From NCBI RefSeq assembly GCF_013744875.1, contig NZ_CP059399.1, positions 6,634,001-6,698,000 of the forward strand: a stretch of 64,000 bases of DNA. The letters are read 5' to 3'. Below the pieces are notes generated by a model. That model searched no databases. It saw nothing but the letters and a program-made list of their open reading frames with translations, and was not told the origin of the DNA. Both the position numbers and the translations under genes were made by a program. Below are positions 42,917 through 51,144 of the stretch, piece by piece. This DNA comes from Nocardia huaxiensis. GTDB taxonomy: Bacteria; Actinomycetota; Actinomycetes; Mycobacteriales; Mycobacteriaceae. How positions within the stretch are numbered: the stretch's first letter is position 1; each line of letters opens with the position of its first letter.

Positions 42917-43699
42917 GTGCCCGGAATCGTGCTCCGGCACACGGCCGGACTCGCGGCCCTCGCCGCGGGGCTGGCGCTCACGGCCGCCGCGTCGGCCACC
43001 CCCGGGGACACCCCCGCGATTCACCGGTACGTCGCACTGGGCGACTCCGGGGCCTCGGTCGGCTCCCGCGATCTCCTGCAACCCGGCAGCCCGGCGTATT
43101 GCCTTCGCGCCCAGGACAATTACCCATCGGTCCTGGCCCGCATGCTCAGCGTGGGCGAATTCATCGATGCCAGTTGCAGCGGTGCGAAGACCACCCATAT
43201 GACCGAGCCGCAGTACGGCCGGGACGCGGGCCCCAATCCCGCGCAGTTCGACTCGCTCACCCCCGGCACCGATCTGGTCACCCTGACGCTGGGGGCGAAC
43301 GACGTCGGCGTCTTCAACGTCAATGTGATCAACGCGGCACAGCTCGACACCGTCCGGCGCAATGTCGGCGCGGCCCTCGACGGCATTCGTGCTCGCGCGC
43401 CACACGCCACCATCGTGCTCACCACATATCTGCGGTACTTCCCGGAGGGCGGCGGCTGCTACGGCTTCACCGACCAGGGCGGGCAGCAGCGGCTGACCGA
43501 CGCGCTGCGTGAGACCGCCCGCGCACACGCGGCGCTGTTCGCGGACAACTTCCGGATCACCGGGCACGACATGTGCCGGCCGGCCGGTGTGCACTGGGTC
43601 AACGGCCCGACACCCGACACGGCCTCGGTTCCCCTGCACGCCAATGTCGCCGGGCAGGAATACCTGGCCGAGGTCATCGCCGCGACCCTGCTTCGATGA
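42917..43699 (+). CDS. Secreted SGNH/GDSL esterase-lipase
   Basis: A 260-residue exported esterase. Seen: signal peptide ('LRHTAGLAALAAGLALTAAASA', cleavage near residue 25), block I 'YVALGDSGASVGSRD' with the catalytic Ser in GDS, block II-like 'DASCSGAKTTHM' (Gly), block III 'TLGANDVGVF' (Asn), and block V 'PAGVHWVNGP...HANVAGQEYLAEVI' with Asp replaced by context but the His present ('LHANVAGQ'). Six cysteines suggest disulfides, as in Streptomyces lipase-type SGNH enzymes. GTG 42917 has GGAGGT 8 nt upstream; the long open frame before it includes the hairpin and is not coding. Confidence 0.85.
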   Translation: MPGIVLRHTAGLAALAAGLALTAAASATPGDTPAIHRYVALGDSGASVGSRDLLQPGSPAYCLRAQDNYPSVLARMLSVGEFIDASCSGAKTTHMTEPQYGRDAGPNPAQFDSLTPGTDLVTLTLGANDVGVFNVNVINAAQLDTVRRNVGAALDGIRARAPHATIVLTTYLRYFPEGGGCYGFTDQGGQQRLTDALRETARAHAALFADNFRITGHDMCRPAGVHWVNGPTPDTASVPLHANVAGQEYLAEVIAATLLR

Positions 43700-43774
43700 C
43701 GGGCGCGGCGGAGCCCCGAGAACGCACCCTCAGGTTCAGGAGGCCCCGCCGACCTGCTTCCGTGTCCCGCCACA

Positions 43775-43794
43775 GGCACGGAAGTTCCTGTGCC
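43775..43794. terminator. Hairpin between convergent SGNH and SDR genes
   Basis: GGCACGGAA (43775-43783) pairs with TTCC and GTGCC (43785-43794) with one bulged T. Weak to moderate. Confidence 0.35.
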
Positions 43795-43821
43795 GCCGTG
43801 AAATTCGGCGAGGCTGTCGGA

Positions 43822-44769
43822 TCAGTTCGGCCAGTCGTACACCACGCCGGTGAGCTTCTCGCTCAGCTGCCACAGCCAGCGGGCGTAGGCGCGGCTGTAG
43901 GCGAGCGGGTTGCGCAGGGTGCGGCGCGGATAGCCGGCCACCTCGAAAGCCGGTCCGAGATAGGTGTTTCCGGGCAGGCCGGGCACGGTCGCGGCGTACA
44001 GCTGCGGCAGAGCGCCCATCTTGTCGGGCTGGGCGAAGGTCAGCAGGATCTTCTGCGGAATGGCGGCGAGCGTGGCGGCCAGGCCGCGTTCGCCGTCGAG
44101 ATCGTAGAGGTGGGTGGCCGACAGGCCGGGGTGCGCGGCGACGGCGGTGAGGGCGGTGCCGGCCGCCTGCGCCCGGCGGTGCAGCTCGGCCGTGAACAGC
44201 AGATTGGCCAGCTTCGACTGGGAGTAGGCGGGCCAGCGCAGGTACATCCTCCGCCAGTTCGGGTCCAGCGGATTGACCACGCCACCCCAGGCGGCGACCG
44301 AGGAGACCGTGACCACGCGTGGGGCGGGCGCCCGCAGCAGGGCGGGCAGGATCGCGCCGGTGAAGGCGAAGTGACCCAGATGATTGGTGCCGAACTGGGC
44401 GTCGAAGCCGTCGGCGGTGCGCGAACGCGGGACGGCCATCACCCCGGCATTGTTCACCAGCAGGTCGACCGCGCCGACGCTCAGATCGATGTGGTCGGCG
44501 GCGCGACGAACCGAGGTCAGATCGGCCAGATCCAGGGGCAGCACTTCGGGTTTCGGCCCGGTGGCGGCCGCGGCCACCGCCTCCACCGCGGCGGCGGCCT
44601 TGAGTTCATTGCGGCAGGCCAGCAGGACGCGAGCGCCCTTGGCGGCCAGGGCTTCCGCGGTGCGCAACCCCAAGCCGCTGTTGGCGCCGGTGATCACGGC
44701 CGTCCTGCCGGTCTGATCGGGGATGTCGGCTGTGGTCCAGCGGCGCGGCAGCAGCGGAGCCGAACTCAT
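43822..44769 (-). CDS. Short-chain dehydrogenase/reductase (retinol-dehydrogenase-like)
   Basis: A 315-residue NAD(P)-dependent oxidoreductase of the SDR family, similar to the RDH/protochlorophyllide-reductase-like group. Seen: cofactor motif 'VITGANSGLGLRTAEALAAKGARVLLACRN' (TGxxxGxG), 'LLVNNAGVMAVPR' (NNAG), 'VTVSSVAAW' (catalytic Ser) and 'YSQSKLANLLF' (catalytic Tyr-x3-Lys). ATG 44769 follows AGGGGG; the longer open frame on this strand runs through the divergent neighbour and is spurious. The operator site 4 lies 37 nt upstream. Likely acts on a lipid ketone or alcohol, by context. Confidence 0.85.
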   Translation of the reverse strand: MSSAPLLPRRWTTADIPDQTGRTAVITGANSGLGLRTAEALAAKGARVLLACRNELKAAAAVEAVAAAATGPKPEVLPLDLADLTSVRRAADHIDLSVGAVDLLVNNAGVMAVPRSRTADGFDAQFGTNHLGHFAFTGAILPALLRAPAPRVVTVSSVAAWGGVVNPLDPNWRRMYLRWPAYSQSKLANLLFTAELHRRAQAAGTALTAVAAHPGLSATHLYDLDGERGLAATLAAIPQKILLTFAQPDKMGALPQLYAATVPGLPGNTYLGPAFEVAGYPRRTLRNPLAYSRAYARWLWQLSEKLTGVVYDWPN

Positions 44770-44805
44770 GGAATACCCCCTGGCAGAGTGGATCACGGTA
44801 CAGAT

Positions 44806-44816
44806 TGTCTCAGACA
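44806..44816. promoter_or_regulatory. Operator site 4
   Basis: Perfect palindrome TGTCTCAGACA between the divergent SDR (44769, minus) and Holin-X-like (44890, plus) genes. On the plus side TAGCCG follows 3 bp later. Confidence 0.8.
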
Positions 44817-44889
44817 CAGTAGCCGATGGTGTTACGATGCGACAGTCCCGCGGCACGCGGTCGCGGCGATCGAACCACAGGGATCGTGC

Positions 44890-45336
44890 ATGGCGAGCAG
44901 CAATCAGTCCTACGATACGGCCGTCGAGGTGCGCACCGGCGCCTTCGACAGCACCATGAGCTACCTCCTCGACCAGTTCACCGCCTGGGCGGCGCCCCGG
45001 CTGCGCAAGCTCGCGGCCTTCCTGTTCGCCGAGTTCGCACGCGGCGTGATCGCGGTGCTGCTGCTCGGATTCGCGCTCGTGGCAGCGATTTACGGGACGA
45101 TCTACTTCGTCGGGTTCCTGGTGGAGGTGCTCGACATCTGGTTGCCGCACTGGGCGGCGACCGGCATCGTGGCCGCGCTCATGCTGCTCCCCGCCGGCGG
45201 CGCGGCGCTCATCGGACTGTGGCAGGTGTCGAAGATGCGATCCGTGCGCGCGGGCGGCTCGCTGGCGGCGAAGGCCGGCGGACTGCTGTGGAATCTGGCC
45301 CGCGGCAAGCAAACACAAGCGGGGAAGCCCTGGTGA
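44890..45336 (+). CDS. Two-helix membrane protein, Holin-X-like
   Basis: A 148-residue protein. Seen: a polar, amphipathic N-terminus with 'LLDQFTAWAAPRLRKLAAFLFAEFARGV', two membrane helices ('IAVLLLGFALVAAIYGTIYFVGFLVEVL' and 'HWAATGIVAALMLLPAGGAALIGLWQV'), then a basic tail 'KMRSVRAGGSLAAKAGGLLWNLARGK'. This resembles the actinobacterial Holin-X/phage-holin superfamily III, members of which are ordinary chromosomal membrane proteins. There is no prophage context. ATG 44890 follows AGGGA. Divergent from the SDR across operator site 4; the tiny gene at 45341 begins 4 nt after its stop. Confidence 0.7.
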   Translation: MASSNQSYDTAVEVRTGAFDSTMSYLLDQFTAWAAPRLRKLAAFLFAEFARGVIAVLLLGFALVAAIYGTIYFVGFLVEVLDIWLPHWAATGIVAALMLLPAGGAALIGLWQVSKMRSVRAGGSLAAKAGGLLWNLARGKQTQAGKPW

Positions 45337-45340
45337 TCAC

Positions 45341-45508
45341 ATGGATGTCATGTCGCTGCTCGCCGGATCCGCCGAGCGCGCGCTCCTGTGGGCGGGCTGG
45401 GAATTCCTGCGCGTGGTCTACGCCCTGGTGAGTCAGGGCTTCGGGTCGGCCGCACATCCCGAGTGCGTCATCGACGCGGTCTCGTCGACCGTGGCCTGCC
45501 CGCGCTGA
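45341..45508 (+). CDS. 55-residue protein coupled to the Holin-X-like gene
   Basis: Too short for routine gene calling. Begins 4 nt after the preceding stop codon, with GGGGAAG upstream. Seen: amphipathic/hydrophobic N-terminal helix ('MDVMSLLAGSAERALLWAGW', then 'EFLRVVYALVSQGF') and a C-terminus with two cysteines ('HPECVIDAVSSTVACPR'). It stops 3 nt before the convergent DsbA-like gene. Probably a membrane-associated partner of the preceding protein. Confidence 0.6.
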   Translation: MDVMSLLAGSAERALLWAGWEFLRVVYALVSQGFGSAAHPECVIDAVSSTVACPR

Positions 45509-45511
45509 ACC

Positions 45512-46198
45512 TCAACGCTTTCCGGCGAGCGCGTCCGAAATCCCCTGCGGCGTGGGGCTGATGACCTCCGCGCCATTGGCGAGCACCACCGGCACCCGCG
45601 ACAACCCGCCCGCCACAACGACTTTGGTGTGCGCTGCCACGAAATCCCGGTACCGCCCGGAGGTTACGCACGCGTCCAGTCCGGGATCGGCGACTCCGGC
45701 CTGCCGGGCCAGTTCGACGAGCTCCGCGTCACCGAGCCCCGCGCTCCCCGTGGGCTGCTGCCGCTGCAGGACCAGCCCCCGGAACGCCCGCCACTTCTCC
45801 TTGTCCGCCACGGCCACGCACGCACTGGCATTGGCGGCCCGCGACGAGTACTCCGTGGTCGACTCCCCATCCAGCACGGCCACGATGTCGTACTCGACCG
45901 CCGCCTTCCCCTCCGTCACCGCGGCATTGATGGCATCCCCGGACACCACATTCAGGCTCTTGCACAGCGGGCACTGATAATCCTCGATCACCACCAGCGT
46001 GCCCGGCGCGTTCGGATCCCCGAACCGCAACCGCCCCGCTTCGAACGGCGCCGGCCCCGCCGCCACGGTCTCCCCCGCCTCGGTGTCACTCCCCCTGTCC
46101 CGCTTGGCATCCCACACCGACCACCCCACCACGGCCAGCACCACGACCACGATGAACGCGAAAACCCCCAGCCCCCGCGCCGACAACCGCTCGCGCAT
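45512..46198 (-). CDS. Membrane-anchored thioredoxin-fold (DsbA-like) protein
   Basis: A 228-residue protein. Seen: basic N-terminus, one membrane anchor ('GLGVFAFIVVVVLAVVGWSVW', about 9-29) and an external thioredoxin-4/DsbA domain with the redox motif 'DYQCPLCKSLN' (CxxC), a helical insertion and a cis-Pro-like 'GLSRVPVVLANG'. It probably forms or reshuffles disulfides in exported proteins; several neighbours are Cys-rich and exported. ATG 46198 lies 5 nt after the upstream lipoprotein stop, so the pair is an operon. Confidence 0.82.
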   Translation of the reverse strand: MRERLSARGLGVFAFIVVVVLAVVGWSVWDAKRDRGSDTEAGETVAAGPAPFEAGRLRFGDPNAPGTLVVIEDYQCPLCKSLNVVSGDAINAAVTEGKAAVEYDIVAVLDGESTTEYSSRAANASACVAVADKEKWRAFRGLVLQRQQPTGSAGLGDAELVELARQAGVADPGLDACVTSGRYRDFVAAHTKVVVAGGLSRVPVVLANGAEVISPTPQGISDALAGKR

Positions 46199-46203
46199 CC
46201 CGA

Positions 46204-46809
46204 TCACCGTCCCGTCGTAGTCGGCGCAGGCGTGGCCGACCCCGACGGCGTAGCCTCCACAGTCCGGATCTGCGACCCGAACGCGATCGGACACGCCACA
46301 GTCATCACCACCATCGAACGATTCAATCCGTCGAACGACTCGTTCAACGCCCGCGAAACCTGGTCCGCCTGTCCCGGATTGGCCAGCGCCCCCTCCAGCC
46401 CCTGCAGCGCATCCCGCACCTGCCCCGCCGCCGCGGAAACACTCACGAACGCATCCCGAGCCACGGACGGCTGCATTCCTTCCACACTCCGATCGACTCC
46501 GGCCACGATCTCCCCCGCCAACCGCACCCCGTCCTCGGTCCGCTGCTTGATGTCAGCCAGATCATTGCGCCCCGCCGCTGCGGAAATCCCCTGCACCCGC
46601 TCGGTGAGCTGATCGAAAGTAGGCCGCAGCGCCGTGATTTCCCGCGCTCCCGCCAGACAGTCGACCTGCCCGGGGGCGAGCGTCGTCGTGGTCGTGGTGG
46701 CCTGCGCGGACTCCCCGCCATCGCCGCCGCACCCGCAGGCCAGCAGCGAAACAGCGGCCAGCACAGGCACGATCGCCGAACGAACGGTACGCGGACGCAT
46801 ATTTCGCAT
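46204..46809 (-). CDS. Lipoprotein of unknown function
   Basis: A 201-residue lipoprotein. Seen: signal peptide with lipobox 'SLLAC' (Cys25), an acidic Thr-rich linker, then a mostly helical domain ('FDQLTERVQGISAAAGRNDLADIKQRTEDGVRLAGEIVAGVDRSVEGM...ALANPGQADQVSRALNESFDGLNRSMVVMTVAC'). Two starts are possible (46809 or 46800). Not recognised. Co-directional with the DsbA-like gene; operator site 5 lies 107 nt upstream. Confidence 0.7.
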   Translation of the reverse strand: MRNMRPRTVRSAIVPVLAAVSLLACGCGGDGGESAQATTTTTTLAPGQVDCLAGAREITALRPTFDQLTERVQGISAAAGRNDLADIKQRTEDGVRLAGEIVAGVDRSVEGMQPSVARDAFVSVSAAAGQVRDALQGLEGALANPGQADQVSRALNESFDGLNRSMVVMTVACPIAFGSQIRTVEATPSGSATPAPTTTGR

Positions 46810-46915
46810 AGTAACCGCTATCGCACAGCTAACCAGATATTGCCGCTCGTCCTTCCGCGACGACCAGCAGGCCGGAGGGTGCAGCGGTGGCGCGGGGGAA
46901 TTCCTTCGATCTACA

Positions 46916-46928
46916 CTGTCTGAGACAG
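46916..46928. promoter_or_regulatory. Operator site 5
   Basis: Perfect palindrome CTGTCTGAGACAG (core TGTCTGAGACA at 46917-46927) between divergent genes: the lipoprotein/DsbA-like pair (minus) and the SRPBCC-KAS operon (plus). On the minus side TAGATC follows the core by 3 bp. Confidence 0.8.
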
Positions 46929-46990
46929 ACCGGATAGGTGTTCGACAATCGAATAGTCCCGCAGGGGATGCGCGTGAAAGAAGCTGATCT

Positions 46991-47590
46991 GTGAACCTGA
47001 CCGCCATTGTCATTGTCGCGGCTGTAGTTGTCATTCTCGGGGGGATCGCCGCCGGAATAACGTTGCTGGTCATGCGGGCCTGGACCAAGAAGGTGCTCGC
47101 GGGTGAAGGGTATGAGTTGCAGCCGGTCTCGAGCGAGTTCGTCGATCAGTTTCTGAGTGAGGGCGCCAGTTTTGTCGTCAGCGCGGAGCGGGAGTTTCCG
47201 TATCCGCCCCAGAAAGTGTGGGATGCGCTGCAGCTGAACGGGACCTTCTCGTGGATTCCGCTGATCAACGGTATTCGGTATCGGGACGACTATCGGCGCG
47301 AAGGAGCCATGCGGACCTTCGACGGCCTGCTGGTGGCGGCCGAGGAGCGCGTGGTGACCATGGCCCCGGGTAGCCGGCTCACCGTGACCGGGGTCAAGGC
47401 GTCGGTGCCGGTGGTGCTGAAGTCGTTCATCGAGGACTACCGGCTCGCCGAAACTGAGAACGGCACCAGGCTGACCTGGACACTGGCCTTCCGGCCGCGG
47501 TTCGGCGCGTTCGTGCCGCTGCGCTGGACGGCTCCTTTCATCCGGCCGTTCGCCCGCATCGGCATCAAGGGCCTGGCCGCCCGCATCTGA
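46991..47590 (+). CDS. Membrane-anchored SRPBCC (START-like) protein
   Basis: A 199-residue protein. Seen: one N-terminal membrane helix ('AIVIVAAVVVILGGIAAGITLLVM') and a SRPBCC/polyketide-cyclase-like domain beginning 'FVVSAEREFPYPPQKVWDALQLNGTFSWIPLINGIRYRDDYRREGAMRTF' and ending 'LTWTLAFRPRF...RPFARIGIKGLAARI'. Such domains hold hydrophobic ligands, so a lipid or polyketide substrate is plausible. GTG 46991 with GAAAGAAG upstream. First gene of a three-gene operon with the small protein and the ketosynthase. Confidence 0.8.
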   Translation: MNLTAIVIVAAVVVILGGIAAGITLLVMRAWTKKVLAGEGYELQPVSSEFVDQFLSEGASFVVSAEREFPYPPQKVWDALQLNGTFSWIPLINGIRYRDDYRREGAMRTFDGLLVAAEERVVTMAPGSRLTVTGVKASVPVVLKSFIEDYRLAETENGTRLTWTLAFRPRFGAFVPLRWTAPFIRPFARIGIKGLAARI

Positions 47591-47609
47591 TCGAAATCGA
47601 GGACCGGTC

Positions 47610-47819
47610 ATGGCCGAATGGATAGTTTCGGAGCCACAGCGGCTCTGTCACTTGCGGATTCGCTCCGGCCTGCTGGTCCTCGACTTTCGGGCTACGCTGG
47701 CCCAGGCGCGGAATCTTCTTGCCGCGCTTGATACTTGGTCGCCCACCATGCACGTGACGATCGACAACGACGTCGCCCCGGATCTTCCGGCGTTGCCGTG
47801 CTCGAGGTTGTGGGATTGA
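47610..47819 (+). CDS. 69-residue protein between SRPBCC and KAS genes
   Basis: A small soluble protein ('[20 protein letters not shown]...[36 protein letters not shown]'), not recognised. Located 20 nt after the SRPBCC stop; its own stop is 2 nt before the KAS GTG start. Spacing on both sides and coding in frame with the operon argue that it is real. Confidence 0.55.
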   Translation: MAEWIVSEPQRLCHLRIRSGLLVLDFRATLAQARNLLAALDTWSPTMHVTIDNDVAPDLPALPCSRLWD

Positions 47820-47821
47820 CA

Positions 47822-49093
47822 GTGAGGACTGATGGAGTGCGAACACTCGACAACTTCTCCACCCGTTACGGCGGATTCCGGAATGTGGTGATCACGGCGG
47901 TGGAGATCACCACCTCCATCGCCCCGGATACCGAAGGCACCTGGCAGGGACTGCTTTCCGGAGCCAGCGGCATCCGCGCCCTCGACGATCCGGAAATCAC
48001 CGCCACCGATCTGCCGCCCGCCATCGGCGGCAAACTCGTCGCCGACCCGACCGCGGAGCTGGATCGAATTCGCAAGCGGCGCATGTGTTATGTGCAGCAG
48101 ATGTCCTATGCGATGGGAAAACGCCTGTGGCACACCGCCGGTGCGCCCGAGGTGGACAAGGACCGGCTCGGGGTGTGCATCGGCACCGGACTCGGCGGCG
48201 CGGACGCGATCGTCGACGCCCGCGACGCCATGGGCCTGGGCTACCGCAAGGTGTCCCCCTTCGCGGTCCCCATGAGCATGCCGAACGGGGTGTCGGGCGT
48301 GGTCGGACTGGAGATCGGCGCGCGAGCGAGTCTGGTGACGCCGGTGTCGGCGTGCGCCTCGGGCTGCGAGGCGCTGGTGCACGCCTGGCGCTCCATCGTG
48401 CTGGGTGAGGCCGACATGATCGTGGCCGGCGGCGTGGAGGGCTACATCAATGCCGTTGCGGTAGCGGGCTTCACGATGGCGCGGGCCCTGAGCTCCCGCA
48501 TCGGCGAGCCCGAGCGCGCCTCGCGGCCGTTCGACCGGGACCGGGACGGATTCGTCTTCGGCGAGGCCGCCGCACTGCTGCTGGTGGAATCCGAGGACCA
48601 CGCCCTGGCACGCGGGGCCAAGCCGCTGGCCCGGCTGCTCGGCGCGGGTCTGACCGCCGACGGCTACCACATGGTCGCACCCGATCCGGAGGGCCTGGGC
48701 TGCGCCCGCGCCATGCGCCGCGCCATCGAGACCGCCGGCGTGAGCCGCACCGAGGTCGACTCGGTCAACGCGCACGCCACCGGCACCACCATCGGAGATC
48801 TGGCCGAGGCCAAGGGAATCGCCGCCGCCGTGGGCACCCACGCGGCGGTGTACGCGCCGAAGTCCGCTCTGGGGCATTCGGTCGGCGCGGTCGGCGCGCT
48901 GGAGGCGGTGCTGTCCGTGCTCACCCTGCGCGACCAGGTGATTCCGGCGACCCTCAACCTCGACAATCAGGATCCGGAGATCGACCTGGATGTGGTGCAT
49001 TCCAAGCCGCGCTACGGTCAGGTCGACTACGTGCTGAACAACTCCTTCGGCTTCGGCGGGCACAATGCCGCCGTGCTGTTCGGAAAGTACTGA
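47822..49093 (+). CDS. Beta-ketoacyl-ACP synthase (KasA/KasB-like)
   Basis: A 423-residue condensing enzyme that extends acyl-ACP with malonyl-ACP. Seen: catalytic Cys in '[15 protein letters not shown]', His in '[11 protein letters not shown]', His in '[21 protein letters not shown]', and '[15 protein letters not shown]', with high overall similarity to mycobacterial KasA. It is not in a FAS-II cluster, lacking the usual malonyl-CoA transacylase and AcpM neighbours, so it may be a regulon-specific paralogue for a special lipid. GTG 47822 follows the small gene by 2 nt. Confidence 0.9.
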   Translation: MRTDGVRTLDNFSTRYGGFRNVVITAVEITTSIAPDTEGTWQGLLSGASGIRALDDPEITATDLPPAIGGKLVADPTAELDRIRKRRMCYVQQMSYAMGKRLWHTAGAPEVDKDRLGVCIGTGLGGADAIVDARDAMGLGYRKVSPFAVPMSMPNGVSGVVGLEIGARASLVTPVSACASGCEALVHAWRSIVLGEADMIVAGGVEGYINAVAVAGFTMARALSSRIGEPERASRPFDRDRDGFVFGEAAALLLVESEDHALARGAKPLARLLGAGLTADGYHMVAPDPEGLGCARAMRRAIETAGVSRTEVDSVNAHATGTTIGDLAEAKGIAAAVGTHAAVYAPKSALGHSVGAVGALEAVLSVLTLRDQVIPATLNLDNQDPEIDLDVVHSKPRYGQVDYVLNNSFGFGGHNAAVLFGKY

Positions 49094-49107
49094 CGCACAG
49101 CGGTGTT

Positions 49108-49140
49108 CGGGTAGGGCCGCGCTGGGGGCGGCCCTGCCCG
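49108..49140. terminator. Terminator between KAS and SDR genes
   Basis: 13-bp stem (49108-49120 with 49128-49140, including one G-T pair) and 7-nt loop, ending 1 nt before the minus-strand SDR stop. Bidirectional. Confidence 0.7.
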
Positions 49141-49141
49141 A

Positions 49142-50062
49142 TCACTCCCGCCGCTGGGCCCGCTGGTCCAGTTTCCGGTCCAGGTAGGCGTCGACGCGCC
49201 CGAGCACCTTGGGCAGCACCCGCCCGCGCAGCCCGGTGATGTTGTCGTTCTGGAAGAATCGCGCCGCCAGCCGCGCCCCGCCGGGTGACACCCGCGTCGC
49301 CACATACAGCGCCCGCGCCTCGATGGGCGTCGGCACCACCGCGGGATTGCGCGCGGCCACCCGCACGATGGTCCGCGCGATGCTGTCCGGGCTGTGCGCC
49401 GCGAACCGCTGCGCCAGCGACGAAAGGCTCAGCGTGCGAACGGCTTCCGCCTGCCGGGCGCCGTCGGCGTCCGCCTCGTCGTAGATGCCGGTGTCGACCA
49501 GCGCGGGACAGACGGCGATGACTCCCACACCGGTCCCGGCGAATTCGAGCCGCAACCCCTCGGTGAGCATCTGCGCGGCGGCCTTGGTGGTGCAGTACGG
49601 CGTGCTCAGCGGAATCGGCGCGAAGGCCGCCACCGAGGTGACATTGATGATCCGCCCGCCCCGCCCGGACTCCACCATGTGCCGGCCGAAGTAGGTCGAC
49701 CCGTGCACCAGCCCCCACACGTTCACGCCCAGCAACCGGTCCCAATCGTCGAGCGAATGCTCGAGAAACGGCCCGGCCGTGATGAATCCGGCATTGTTCA
49801 CCAGCACCCGGGGGGTGCCGAATTCGGACCGCACATCGTCGGCGAAGTTCTCCATGGCCGCGCCGTCGGCCACATCCACCGCGTACGGCGTCGCGTCACC
49901 GCCGAATTCGCCGATGGCCTCCACGGTCTGGTCGGCGCGTTCCTTGTCGATGTCCGCGACGACCACGATCGCGCGCTTGCGCGCGAATCGCAGGGCCGTC
50001 GCGCGGCCGATGCCGCCACCAGCACCGGTGATCACGACAACCTCGTTGTCGAAGACTGTCAT
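49142..50062 (-). CDS. Short-chain dehydrogenase/reductase
   Basis: A 306-residue classical-type SDR. Seen: 'VVITGAGGGIGRATALRFARKRAIVVVADID' (cofactor; the Asp favours NAD(H)), 'VLVNNAGFITAGPF', 'INVTSVAAFAP' (catalytic Ser) and 'TPYCTTKAAAQMLTEGLR' (Tyr-x3-Lys intact). The C-terminus is extended and basic, with 'RQAEAVRTLSL' and 'YVATRVSPGGARLAARFFQ'. ATG 50062 follows GAGGGG. Divergent from a second SDR across operator site 6. Confidence 0.85.
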   Translation of the reverse strand: MTVFDNEVVVITGAGGGIGRATALRFARKRAIVVVADIDKERADQTVEAIGEFGGDATPYAVDVADGAAMENFADDVRSEFGTPRVLVNNAGFITAGPFLEHSLDDWDRLLGVNVWGLVHGSTYFGRHMVESGRGGRIINVTSVAAFAPIPLSTPYCTTKAAAQMLTEGLRLEFAGTGVGVIAVCPALVDTGIYDEADADGARQAEAVRTLSLSSLAQRFAAHSPDSIARTIVRVAARNPAVVPTPIEARALYVATRVSPGGARLAARFFQNDNITGLRGRVLPKVLGRVDAYLDRKLDQRAQRRE

Positions 50063-50106
50063 TGCGGTCCCCTCGCGTCCACCCGAGCCGCACACCTGGC
50101 GCCTGC

Positions 50107-50126
50107 TGTCCCAGACAGTGTACACT
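50107..50126 (+). promoter_or_regulatory. Operator site 6 with adjacent -10
   Basis: TGTCCCAGACA (50107-50117), one mismatch from the palindrome, then 3 nt and the -10 TACACT (50121-50126) reading toward the SDR at 50158. It lies between two divergent SDR genes. Confidence 0.75.
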
Positions 50127-50157
50127 CCAGATGTCCAGGGCGAGGAGCAGATTCGAC

Positions 50158-51138
50158 GTGAAACCCTTCCATCCGGGGGTCGCGGTGGTGACCGGGGCCG
50201 GCAGCGGCATCGGCCGCGGCACCGCCAAAGCGCTGGCGCGCCACGGCGCCGAGGTGATTGTCGCCGACATCAACTTCGCGACCGCCAAAGACACTGTGGC
50301 ACAGATCCGTTCGGCGGGCGGACTGGCCTACCCGTACGCCCTCGATGTCGCCGACACCTCCTCCATGCGGGACTTCGCCGACTATGTGAAGCGCAATCAC
50401 GGCGTCCCCGACGTGGTGGTGAACAATGCCGGAATCCTGGTCGCCGGACCGTTTCTCGATATCCGGCACACCGATCTGCGGCGCATCCTGGACGTCAATC
50501 TGACCGCGATGGTCTACGGCTGCCGCCTGTTCGGGGCGCAGATGGCCGAGCGCGGCCGCGGCGGGCACCTGGTGAACATCTCCTCGCCCGTCGGGTTCCT
50601 GCCGGTGCGCCTCGGCACACCGTTCTCCGTGACCAATGCCGCCGTCACACATTTCAGCCAGACGCTGCGGGTGGAGCTGGCGCCGCGGGACATTCGCGTG
50701 ACGGTGGTCTGCCCGGGGCTGATCGCCACGAATCTGCCCGCCACCGCGGTCATGGCCTCGCTGACGCCCGAGCAGGTGGCCATCACCCGGCAGATCACGG
50801 TCAAGGCCATGACCCTGTTCGGCATGCATCCGGACCGGGCGGGCGAGCGGATCGTCGAGGCGGTCCGGCGCAATCGGGCCATCGTCCCCATGCGCCCGGA
50901 AGCCTGGCTGGCCTACTGGATCTCGCGGGCCTTCCCGCGCACCGCACGCCTGGCCATGCGGATTGCGACCGGTCCGGAAATCGAGCGAATCGTCCGGTTC
51001 GCCATCGATCATCCGGCGGTTCTCGGCATTGCCCGCGAGGCGGGCGAGCTCATGCCGTACCGTCGCGGACTGCAAACCTATTGGGAGCCACCGGACTACG
51101 ACCAACCGGTCGCTCCGCCGATACCGCTGAGGAGATGA
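50158..51138 (+). CDS. SDR-fold protein with lost catalytic Tyr-Lys pair
   Basis: A 326-residue SDR-family protein. Seen: an intact cofactor motif 'VVTGAGSGIGRGTAKALARHGAEVIVADIN', 'DVVVNNAGILVAGPF' and Ser142/143 ('NISSPVGF'), but the catalytic Tyr-x3-Lys is Phe156-x3-Asn160 ('PFSVTNAAVTHFSQTL'). The surrounding sequence aligns cleanly, so this is substitution and not misalignment. It is therefore unlikely to perform normal hydride transfer and may be a NAD(P)-binding regulator or scaffold. GTG 50158 follows GAGGAG. A 49-residue membrane gene begins 6 nt after its stop. Confidence 0.8.
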   Translation: MKPFHPGVAVVTGAGSGIGRGTAKALARHGAEVIVADINFATAKDTVAQIRSAGGLAYPYALDVADTSSMRDFADYVKRNHGVPDVVVNNAGILVAGPFLDIRHTDLRRILDVNLTAMVYGCRLFGAQMAERGRGGHLVNISSPVGFLPVRLGTPFSVTNAAVTHFSQTLRVELAPRDIRVTVVCPGLIATNLPATAVMASLTPEQVAITRQITVKAMTLFGMHPDRAGERIVEAVRRNRAIVPMRPEAWLAYWISRAFPRTARLAMRIATGPEIERIVRFAIDHPAVLGIAREAGELMPYRRGLQTYWEPPDYDQPVAPPIPLRR

Positions 51139-51144
51139 GGGTCC

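Noticed and set aside
44890..45336. Holin-like protein taken as a prophage remnant
   Set aside because: No integrase, lysin, capsid or attachment-site repeats nearby; Holin-X proteins are common chromosomal membrane proteins in actinobacteria.
50158..51138. Degenerate SDR treated as a pseudogene
   Set aside because: The frame is intact over 326 codons with a good ribosome-binding site and regulated promoter; a functional non-enzymatic role fits better.
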